Positions 11,401-23,400 of a stretch of 64,000 nt of DNA are shown here, one piece after another. Below the pieces are notes generated by a model. That model saw nothing but the letters and a program-made list of their open reading frames with translations, searched no databases and was not told the DNA's origin. The number at the start of each line of letters is the position of its first letter. The first letter of the stretch is position 1. The stretch is from Hippopus hippopus (lineage: Eukaryota > Mollusca > Bivalvia > Cardiida > Cardiidae): positions 15,605,215-15,669,214 of the forward strand of contig OX328112.1 of NCBI GenBank assembly GCA_946811185.2, given 5' to 3'. A program made the translations under genes and the position numbers.

Positions 11401-14400
11401 AGTGGGTTATATCTGTACATTTACAGGGGGCATCAGAATGTTTGTAAACTGGCTCTATAGTGGATTATATTTATATATTTTTTTGGGGGGGATTTGAAAG
11501 TTTGTATGCATGCTGTGGGTTTATTTGTACATTTACAGGGGGTACTAGAATGTTTGTACATTTACAGAGGGGGGGATTGAGACTGAAAGTTTGTTAGTTG
11601 GCTGTATTGTGAGTTATGATTGTACATGAGGGGGGGAACAATTTGAAAGTTTGTAGGCAGGATGTATAGCGGATTTTATGTGTACATTTACAGAAAGGTT
11701 TGATAACAGGCCGTAAAGTGGGTTATAATTGTGCATTTACAGGGAGCATTTGAAAGTTTGCTGGCCGGGTGTATTGTGGGTGTGATTTATGCATTATGTT
11801 CAGGACAACCTCTTACCATCCTCGGATCTACAGGCCCTGTTCTCGTCTTTGAGACAATTTTGTATAACTTCTGCAAGTAAGTGCACCAATTTAAAGAGTA
11901 ATTTATATGTAAAGGAATAAAATTGTTTGGAAAGATATCTTTCTAGCCATTTTATATATACATCTGTAAGTCAGTTTAGGTCAAAGATGAGCAATTTTGA
12001 CATATCTTTGTCCACTGTTTGTCCGTCCAACTTTTACTCTAAACTCCTGGAAGGATTTTGGAAATTATTTTATAGAAATATTACCTGAATGACCCTCCAC
12101 TATCCACTGTTTATCTCCATAGTTGCTACAAAGATGCTCAAATGTTTCTGCTCCTCTAAGCAAGATGCTTTGTTTGTTTGTTTGTGTTGGAGTTTAACTT
12201 GTTTTAACAGCTTAGGTTATATCATGATGGGCAATGCACCTAGGCATGTGCGTTTCCTGGCTTTCTTCCCAAGCCACTGACTAATTTTCTCACATGCCTC
12301 AGAGGTTAGAGACAAAAAAGAAGGTTGCCTCAACCAGGTGCCAATGAACTTAAAACAGGGAAAAACCTTTAGACGGCTTCTGTACCAGTGGATGTGATTT
12401 TGTCGTCGTGATCTTTAGGACAAAATATGGTCAATTTGTACTTGACATTATATTCTGTGCATAGCCTGTAGTACATTCCTTTAAAAAATAGCCCATATAG
12501 TTTTTTTTATCCAGTGGCGCTACTACAAGGCTGTCATGGTATTTGCAGATGGCAAGATTAACTCTTTACCAAATGACAAAATTCTAGACTGGTCCAAATT
12601 GAAATCATTTGCAGACAACAAAATAGAAGTGACTAAAAATTTGAAATTTGTTCAGGGAAGGGAAGAAAACCTTGTGGGAAAAGGAGAAAATGCTGGTTAC
12701 CAGCATTTTCTCCTTTTCCCACAATGTTTTCAGAAGGCTTCTTTCTCAGGGTCGTTAAAAGTCGGGATTGTGTGTTAAAGGGTTAAATATAGCTCAACTC
12801 TTTACCAAGGGCGGAATTCTGGACTGGACAGAATTGAAAGCATTTCCAGATGACAAATTAAATATTGCTAAAATAATAATATCTGTCTTTGATAGGGTAG
12901 AAAACAATGCTTACCTGCATATTCTCTTTTTTCCTTAATTTTTTTCAAAGGCTTTCTCTATCAATTTTGCTAAAACTCAGGATTGTGTTGTAACAGGTTA
13001 AATGATGGAATTGTTATGGAAAAGGTAGACAACATTTTGTGGGAATAGAAAAACATGTTTGTTCCAAACTTTTTCTCTTTTGCCAATAATGTTTCAAAAG
13101 CCTTCCTCCTTGAAATTGTTGAAAAGGGTATACCCTTTACAACACAATCCTAACATTGTTGGAAAAGGAGAAAATTATGGTAACTAGCATTTTGTCCTTT
13201 CCCACATTATTTTCTACCCAATCCAAGACAAGTTCCATTATTTGAGTCACATTTGAATTGTTGTCTGCAAATGCTTTCAGCTTGGACAAGTCCACATTTT
13301 TGTTGGTTGGTAAAGAGCTAATGGACATAGTAGAAGACTCATTCCAGCTTTTCACATGTTTGTACTTGCAGAGATATGGGATGGTATTATTTATCATTCC
13401 GTTGGTGGGTTGGATTATGGACTGGAATTGCTCTGATTGCCATGGTAGCGTTTGACCTCTCCGCCCTCGTGCGGTACATAACTCGGTTTACAGAGGAAAG
13501 CTTTGCAGCCCTGATTTCTCTGATCTTCATTAAAGAGGCTATTGCTAAATGTATTGACATCACCCACAAGGCTCCAGTCAATCTGAACCCAGACATCTCC
13601 CCTTTCTATGACTGTGCATGTATAAGGAATGACTCGGACGTGAATGGTACCCGCTATACTGTTCTATCCAACAAGACAATAGACTGGTACACCATACATC
13701 CACACGAATGTGAAGACAATGGGGGAATATTGACTGGTCCAGGATGTGACCATGTGGCTGATGTTTTTTTCCTGTCAGTCCTGTTGTTCCTGGGAACCTT
13801 TACTGTGGCATATGCACTGAAGTCCACCAGAAATGGTCACTTCTTTCCTGCAAAGGTAATTATAGCTTGCTTTAATGGTAGTCATAAGTCAGTCTAACCC
13901 TTTCCCACACAACAAATTTTAGACTCTTCCAAATTCAAAACTTCTGCAGACGACAAATTAGTTCTCCAAAGGATAGAAAACCTTGTGCAAAAAGGAGAAA
14001 ATGCTGGTAACCAGCATTTTCTCCTTTTCCCACATTTTCATAAGGCTTCTTACTATGGGTAGTTAAAACTCGTGGCCCCTGTGTCCATCATCTGTGCGTC
14101 AACTTTTATATCAATCATCTTCGCTGATACTGCTCATCCAATTTTGACCAAACTTCAAGAGTTGCCTGGTCTCTCTATTTTTTGTTTAGATTTTAAAATT
14201 CATCTTCCTACCATCGACTAGCACTTGGACCAACCGAACAGATACAGATTGTCATCTTCACAATAATTTCCATACTTTTCAATGGTATTGTTTATTTTTG
14301 GCTACTACTAGGCCTGTAATATATTTACATTTATTGTATAAATCCATATTTTCCTAGGTCCGAGCTGTGATAAGCGACTTTGCAGTTATCATTGCCATTG

Positions 14401-17400
14401 CGACAGCTGTTGGTGCAGATGCCATCATTGGACTGAACACCCCCAAGTTAGAGGTCCCAGCTAAATTCCATGTATGTATCAACATTCGATATCCTCACAC
14501 TGAAGATTTATGTAATTTAGAACAGATTGTTATGTACTGAATATCTGTTCTTACTCTAGTAATGTATCAACAAGTGAGCTGCTTGAGTGATATTAGTAAA
14601 GTAGGTCTGAGTAGTAAACCCATTACTACACAAGAAAATTATAGACTTGTCCAAACCCAAAGCATATGCAGATGCCAAATTAAATGTGGCTAGAACTGTG
14701 GAAGTTGTCTTTGGTAGGGTAGAAAATATTTAGGGAAAAGGAGAAAATGCTGGTTACAAGCATTTTCTCCTTTTCCCACAATGTTTTCAAAAGTTTTCTT
14801 TTTCAAGATTGTTAAAAGTCAGCCTTGTGTGGTGGAGGAGTATACATGATTATTTTATTGAAATCTGTTTTATGTTTTTGTACATTTTCCTTTTCTATAT
14901 CCCTACAAAACAAATTTTGTAGAGGACATTCAGGGCATTTTCATAGATAAATTTCATCACAAATGCCTTCCATAGTTTAACTGTTGTCAAATTGGAACTT
15001 TGGAAAAGAACTAAAGTTAATCATGGAAGAACAATTTTCAGGTGTTTGCACTGAAGGATTCAAGAATTACCTCCCCTTGATCTTGAACATTTGTAGCATA
15101 GTGCACATAAAGTTTAAACATCTGTCCTTTCTGTCAAGGGTATGAACTCTTTACTAAGTGACAAAATTTTAGACTTGTTCTAATTTAACACATTTGCAGA
15201 TGACATGAAAAAGGGCTCAAACCAAAGTCACCCTTTTGACAGTTTTAGTTTTAATCTTTTCAGCCAACCAATCATGAGAATCGTGGCTGGCTGATCCACC
15301 CGTTTCATCCAAAGAACCCCAAGTGGCTATGTGTGGCAGCCATCATCCCAGCACTTTTAGCCACTATTCTCTTTTTTATGGATCAACAGATCACAGCAGT
15401 TATTGTGAACAGAAAGGAAAATAAACTAAAGGTAGGAAACTGTGCAACACTAATTTGTATCTGTCACAAACAGTTTATCTAATTAGAATACATACTGTCT
15501 CCCTACCATGCAGGTTCCAAAGAATCCACTCATCCTCTTGTATTTACGAGTAAGAAATGGATGAGGACACGTGAATTATCAGTCATGGTCGTCCGGCAGG
15601 GTGAGTGGTAAATAGGAGGTAGTAAACAAATAAGTTTTCAAGTGAATATGTAACTTATAAGAAACAAAACGGCCATTCCATTATTGAATAAACGAATAAA
15701 GGGTATTCAGGAAATCAAATATTGAAACATGATATAAAACATGCTGGTCCCCACGCCAACTATAGACACGTTCTAAGGCAGCTTCATGATATAACTCGGT
15801 ATCTTTCATTGCAATTAAAAATGTTTTAATATGCTTCGACTTAACAAATACAAGCGACTTTGCTTATTATTACAACGAATGATACTAACGCAAACACTTT
15901 CCCGAAACCAGTTAAAAAAACTTTGTCGTTTTGGGTGCATTAATGTCTATTACTTGACAGGATAAATGGTACCGGTTATTGAAACCTGGTATTTAAGGTT
16001 TGTTGCTACGGGAGACAATATAATAGCATTTCCATTTCGTCTTTAAAAAAAATGTCAAGAGTCCTAAATTAAAAGGGTTTTTCTCGTTGGACAAGTGAGG
16101 ATCAAATTAGGGCAAGTGTTATTTGGAAGGCACTTGTCCTGCAGGATGAGTGCCTTTTCTGGAATTTTTTGGACCCTACCATGCATCAAAAATTTTCAGA
16201 CTTGTCCCATTTAAAAGTATTTGCTGATGACAAATTACAAGTGGCTCATACGGCGGGATTAGTCTTTAAAAGGGTAGAAAACTTTGTGGAGAAGTAGGAG
16301 GAAATACTGGTCCCCAGCATTTTCTCCTTTTTCCCACAATAATGTACTATAATTTATCATGTAATTATGGGTCCATAAAATCCATTTTGTCTAAAACCTG
16401 ACTGAATCATGAGGTAGACTTGTCCTTTGAGAAATTTGACCTTTAGCAAATAGTCTTGACCCAGGTCAGCCTGCGCCAGTTGTGCAGGCTGACCTGGGTT
16501 GATACTTTTTACAAATGCATTAAGCCTTCTTTTCACAGAACATGGCTCAAATTTTTAAAAATCTGTAGCTTACAATGTTTTCTAAGCTTCCTGCAATAAC
16601 TTTGGGTGTGGCTTACAATGTTTTCTAAGTTTCCTGCAATAACTTTGTTTCATGGAATAATTCGTTACTCTGCTGTAAAATACTCTGTTTTTTCATGCAA
16701 AGAAAGCTTGCATTTATCTATCGTTGCTGGCAGTCGTTAGTCTGTATTTACCAACCATTCTGAAGAATGTTCTTAGCCTTGTTCTCCAGAATTTTTTAAA
16801 TTTGAAAGTAACACAAATCTGATAAACTAAATCAATCAGCCAATCAGAAGTTGTGTTACTTTAAACTTTGGAATCTTGAAGAATAAAACTAAAAACGTTT
16901 TTAAGAATGGTTGGTGAATACGGACCCTGATTATTGTTTATTTGTTCCTAGGATTGCCAGCATTTCTCCTTTTATTACAGTATTTCCTAGGTCAGCCATT
17001 ATAGTTTGAAATTTCTTGGTATTTCATGTACTGTGAGGCTCCTGGTACATTTATATCTACTGATTGTTGCAGTCCTGATAATTGTCAAGCCTGTTCTTTA
17101 ACCCATTACCACACAATCTCAAGTTTTAACAACCCTGAGAAATTACACTTTTGAAAACATTGTGGAAAATAGAGAAAATGCTGGTAACTAGCATTTTCTC
17201 CTTTTCCCACAATATTTTTTAACCTTTCAGAAACAAATCAAATTATTTTAGCCACATTTAATTTGTCATCTGCAAATGCTTTGAATTTGGACTGTTCTAA
17301 AATATTGTTGTGTGGTAAGGGTTACTTATGAGTGTTTTATAGAACTGTCACAATATTATGAAATACCTTGTTGTTTCATGTACAGAAGGGAGGTTGTTAC

Positions 17401-20400
17401 CAGATCTACTGATCATTGCAATCCTAATTATTGTGAACTTGGTCAAGGGCTTTACCAGCATTTTCTCCTTTTCCGTCAATGATTTCTACATGTATCGCCT
17501 TGTTTTTTCATGTACAGAAAGACTGTGGGTACCTTATAGATCTACTGATCAATGCAATCCTAATAGTCATGAATTCAGTACAAGGATTTACTGTGATTTT
17601 CTCCTTTTATAAGAATGATTTCTACATCTGTCACCTTGTTTTTCATGTACAGAAAGACTGTGGGTACCTTATAGATCTACTGATCATTGCAATCCTAATA
17701 ATTCAGACATTAGTCCTTGGATTTACTAGCACCTTCTTTTACAGCAAAGACTTTTACACTTTGTCACTTTGTTTTTCATGTGCAGAAAGGCTGCGGATAC
17801 CATTTAGATCTACTGATTGTTGCAATCCTGATAATTGTCAACTCGATCCTGGGGTTACCATACTTTGTGGCAGCCACTGTCCTCTCTATTACTCATGTAA
17901 TGAGCTTGAAAAAGGAGTCAACTTGTACAGCACCAGGTGAAAGGCCCAAATTTCTGGGAGTGAGGTAATATCAGCCCACATTTATTTCAAACCCTGAGGC
18001 AGCTCTGCGCAACTCTACAAATATTTTAGGACAGTTTAGATAAGGATTAGACAGCATTTTCTTAGATCCAATCTGCCTGAAAATCATGTTTTTAAAGCTC
18101 AAGATTATGAAGCATTTATAAAAATTTAGCTCATGTTAGAAAAAGGTATATACTGTGAAAAAGAATGACAAAAAAAATGAAATTTTGTGTAGTTTGGTGT
18201 TTACCTTTGTTTTCAACAACATTTCATGGGCATGACACTCTTTCCAAGCTGCTGGCTGCTTTCCCATGTAAAAAAATTGAAACAATGGTTTAGTTTTGTA
18301 TTAACTCTTTACTGTAATAATAAATCTCCGCACTTGCCAAAATTCAAAGTACATCTAGTTGCAGTTGAGAAATTAAATGTCACTCAAATGATAATATTTT
18401 TCTCTGGAAGGTTACATTATTGGAAAAAGGAGAAAATGGTAGGTACCCGAGTTTTCACCTTTCCCACAGTGTATTTTAAAGCCTTCTTTCTTCAGGGTTG
18501 TTAAAACACAGGGTTGTTTATTTTATTTTTCAGAGAACAGAGAATGACGGGTGTAGCTATCTTTCTGATGATTGGTTGCTCTGTGTTTTTGACATCTTTA
18601 CTGAGGGTAAGATCTTAACATTTTCCAAGTTTCAAACCTGCCCAATTTGAAAGCAGTTGCAGACGACAAAATAAATAGGGTCAGGTGATGGGATCTTTCT
18701 TCGAAAGGGTAGAAACACATTGTTGGAAAACAAGAAAATGCTGGTAACCAGCATTTTCTTGTTTTCCAAAAATGTTTTCAAAAGTTTCTTCATTATGGTT
18801 GTTTAAACATGGGATTGTGCCATAAAGAATTAATTTGTATTTTACTAGGAGAGAATACCGATATTTGCATTGTGTGTCTGAGAATACTAAGAATCAATGC
18901 TGTTCTAAATGAAAAATAATAACCTGCTTCAGGGACTCTTAGGCTTTTGAAAACATCAAGGAAAATAGATAAATGCTAATAACCAGCAATTGCTCCATTT
19001 TTCACAAAGTTATCCATCCTTTCAAAGACAACTTCCATCATTTGAGCCACATTAAATTTATCATTTGCAATGACTTTTGACTGATCCTCTTTGGAAGTTT
19101 ATGCAAACGACAAATGTGGTTCAAATAATGATATATGTGATTAAAGGGTTAAAAACATCATGGCATAAAGAGAAAATAGTGGTAAGGTTAAAAACATTAT
19201 TGGAAAAGGAGAAAATAGTGGTAATCAGCATTTTCTTGTTTTCCTAAGGCCTTCCTTCTTAGGGTTGTTAAAACACAAGATTGTGTGGTAAAGGGGTATA
19301 ACTCAGTCTTCTTCATATTTTCATTTATTCCCCTACCAAATGACAGAATTTGAGAAACATCCAAACTGAAAGCATTTGCAGATGACATATAAGTGTGGCT
19401 AGAATGGTGAAATTGGTCTGAAAGGGTATAAAACATTGTGAGAAAAGAAGAAAATGGTGTTTACCAGCATTTTTTCCTTTTCCCACATTGTTTTCTAAAG
19501 CTGTCTTTTTCATGGTTGCTAAAACTCAGGATTGTGTGGTAAAGAATTAAGTCCCAAAAAGTTTTGTCACTATCTTCTTAAAATTTCTTTATTTCAGTTT
19601 ATTCCAATGCCAGTTCTGTATGGTGTATTTTTATACATGGGCATTTCCTCTTTGAAAGGCATGCAGCTGGTCAACAGGATTCTCATCCTGTTTATGCCAA
19701 TGAAGTACCAGCCAGACTATACCTACCTCCGCCATGTCAGAATTGGAAGAGTACATTTCTTCACATTCATCCAGGTGCTTTGTCTTGTTATGCTCTGGGT
19801 CATCAAAACGATCAAAAGCATCTCTATTGCATTTCCTATCATGGTAAGTCCTACATAATGTTACTTTAAAATATTTTCCTGGTAATTCTTAATAGATTGA
19901 TGATACTCATTGTGACTGGGTTTATTCTTCTCTCACTACTGATCATTGTATCAAGGATGGTTTGTGGGAAAGCAGCCATTGACTTGTGAAGAATATTGTT
20001 CAAAGCATTGGTGAAAGAAACTCCAGGAAAGCCCAGGGAGGTGCACTGGCCACTGTGATATAGCTGAAATAATGTTGGAAACATGGACAAAATACCATAC
20101 AAACAAACTGACAGCATAATATTCATATTATCAAAAACTCCAAAAGCGTGAAAAACATGAGTGATTAAGATTAACTCTTTACCACACAAAGAAATTCTAC
20201 AGTCGTCTGCATTGAAAGCAGTTGCAGACAACAGCTGAAATGTATCTGAACTAATTGTTGGATATGTCTGTGATGTGGTAAAGAGTTAATTTACATATAG
20301 TATATTTCCATATGGTAAAAACTTGGATTTTTCATTAACATTTAGTCCTGCAATAGTAGTGGAACAAACACTGGTTTAGATAACCATTTGTTAGAACTCA

Positions 20401-23400
20401 GGATTGTGTTGTAAAGCGTTTCATAATTCTACAGATGCACTCCATTCTTTTTACTTCACTTGTAGGTACTGGCAATGTGTTTTATAAGAAAAGGTTTAGA
20501 CTCATTGTTTACCCAGACGGAACTGAAATGGCTGGATGATATCATGCCAGAGATGAACAGAAGGGAGAAAGATGACAAGGAGAGAGAGATCAAAGAACAA
20601 ACAGATGAGGTTAATTTTACTGTTTTCTTTTCACTCTATAATGTGAATACAAAATCGAGACTTGCCAATAATTTAGCACGTATGTCAAGCAAATTCACCA
20701 AGTGATAAACTTTTAAGCTTGTCCAAATTGACAAATTAAATATGGCTCAAAAGATGCATTTGCCATCAAAAGGGTAGAAAACATTGTGGGAAAAGTAGAT
20801 GCTTCTAGTTACCTAGTTGCCAGCATTTTCTCCTACTATACCATGAGAGATAAATTTCATGGTTTTAAATGCATTTAATTTGTTGTCTGCAAATACTGTC
20901 AATTTAGACAAGGCCAAAATATCATGGTTTGGTAAAGGGCTAAATGTAAAACAAAGAGAATGATAAGATCTGTACAGAACAGTTATGCAGTCTGATTGTG
21001 GACTTTCACTGTCCAATATTTTGAGACATGACATTACCAGCATTGAAATGACAATGCATTGAATGTTGGTATTTATTCATGACATTTTAACTCTTTACCA
21101 GATGGCAAGATTATAGCCCTGTCTATTTTGAAAACATTTGCAGACCACAATTGATTGTTATTCATACCACGTACTATCTTTTTCAAAGGTTAGAAAACAT
21201 GGGAAAAGGAGAAAATGCTGGTTTTTAGCATTTTCCTCCTTTTTCCAACAATGCTGAATACAGGTATGCTGGAATATAGTATTTTTCTCTGTTTCCCTTT
21301 TCATAAGGCTACTCCTTCAGGACTGTTAACTCATTACCAAACGACAATATTTTAGGCTTGTCTAAATCGAAAGCATTTGCAGACGACAAAATAAAGTGAC
21401 TGAAAATTTGAAATTTGTTTTGTGAAGGGTAGAAAACATTGTGGGAAAAGGAGAAAATGCTGGTTACCAGCATTTTCTCCTTTACCCACTATGTTTTCTA
21501 AAGGCTTCTTTCTCAGGGTCATCAAAAGTAGGGATTGTGTGGTAATGGGTTAAAACCTGGAATTGTTTAACCTTCCACCACACAATCCTGCCTTTTGATG
21601 ATCCTAAAGAAGAACACTTTGGAAAACATTGTTGGAAAAGAATGAAATGCTGGTCATCAGCATCTTCTTCTTTTTCCCACTATATTTCTACCCTATCAAA
21701 AATGGAATCATCATTTCAGCAACGTTTAATTTGTAGTTTGTAAATGCTTTCAGTTTTGTCCAGTTCGAAATTTTGTTGTGTGGCACATACTTAATACTAA
21801 AAGTGGTGTAAAACACCATCTGATCAGTTAACTAACAATAGCCTATACAAAAATGGGTAAACCTTTTGTATTTGTAGGAGTGTGAGACCTTACTGGACCC
21901 TAAATGTGGAGGATCCAACCCAGTCAACCAACCAAAGCCCTCCATCGTTAATCTAGCAATCAATGGGGGCAATGACAGCTTCGTAAATCAGGTTAACATT
22001 ACGGAAGAGATGTCAAAATGTGCTATCTGGAAAAATATGCAGTCAAACGAGTCAAAACATAGCCTTGGGGCGGATCAAGACCATAGAGATAGTTCTAAAA
22101 GGTAAATACAGCATGCTCAGTTTTATGTTGCTTCGTATCTTTGTTGTTGTACTGGACTTAGAACTTATTCCTGGTGGAAAAGTAGTTAATGGATGAATAT
22201 GATCTCTTAGAGTACCTGTTCCAGATGTATATAGTTTTGCAAGTATTGTAGATCAGTAGATCAAGATCAGGCTAAACAAACATGCCATCTGGGCCCGTAA
22301 TTAGCAACTATACTTTAGAACCTCTTCAGTCTTATTCTCCATAATTTTCTTATTTTATACTAACATTACTTCTTGATTGGCTAAACTAACTGGTTTAGCC
22401 AATAAAAAGTTGTGTTTCTTTCAAGATTAGAAAGTTTTTAAAAGTCTTAAAAAGTTTTTAAGAACGGTTGATGAATACGGACCCTGACCTTGATGTCAAG
22501 GTCCGCTTAACCCTTTACCACACAATCCCGACTTTTAACGACCCTTTTGAAAACATGGTGGGAAAAGGAGAAAATGCTGGTAACCAGCATTTTCTCCTTT
22601 TCCCACCATGTTTTCTACCCTATGAAAGTAAAATCGCACCATTTGAGTCAGAATGAAATCATTGTCTGCAAATGCTTTCAATTTGGACAAGGCTAAAATT
22701 TTGCCCCCTGGTAAAGGGTTAACGATATATTGCAGATTTGGGATCCATTTTTATTGACACATGATTTCCATATAGTTTATTTGGGCTAAAGATGATTTAC
22801 TTACATGTAATTTTCATGCTATAGTAGTGTGTTATGAGATACATTAGAAGAAAGATAAAATCTTCAGATCATATTTAACTATTAGGTACAAATAGTATAC
22901 TGTACTTACGAAAAAATAAATAAGTATTTTTTATTTAATATATTTTCAGTTCATTTATTGTTCAGACTTTGTTGGAAGATAAGAATCACTTTCCATCAGG
23001 AAAAAATAAGTTCAAAGTCGAACATTTGTGTTTATTTATGGTGTTGTGTGTTTGTGCACGTTGGTCATCGCTTGTAGTGGAACTAATATTTATTTCTATT
23101 CTTGAGCCATGCTCTGTAAAAAGGGGGTCAAATGCCTTCGTAAAAAAGTATTGACCCTGGCTGGTCAACCTGGGCAGTCCGTGCAGGCTGACCTAGGTCA
23201 AAACCTTTTGTTTTGGATGAATTTTGTGCATGTCCAAGGACCATTTTATCTCGGGATTCAGTTGGTGTTAGACATGGAGTTTATTTGTCCATACTTGTAT
23301 TTTTGACTTGCTTTGCCAGAGCATGACTCATTCCCATACAATGGTATAGAACAGTGCTACATATGTGGTTTCACTCTTTGCTTGATGACAGAAAGTTGGG

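Larger units (their letters stand above)
15432..16999 (+). other. Intron 8, first part
   Basis: After the possible microexon, about 600 bp (15550-16150) show nothing I recognise. Then a truncated MITE-1 (about 16176-16340) runs directly into a truncated family-2 foldback (16357-16551), and a foldback of the GGTCCGTATTC family ends the segment (16739-16928). Confidence 0.65.
20610..21877 (+). other. Intron 12: four MITE-1 copies in series
   Basis: Decayed copies at about 20700-20945 and 21087-21320, then good ones at 21326-21553 (-) and 21567-21794 (+), which face each other about 13 bp apart. Confidence 0.75.

Noticed and set aside
13387..13596. Antisense open frame over SLC4 exon 6
   Set aside because: Shadow of a strongly conserved coding exon on the other strand.
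17479..17940. 153-residue + strand open frame
   Set aside because: It runs through two intronic exon-head copies and out of frame into the real exon 9. The transporter frame there is a different one.
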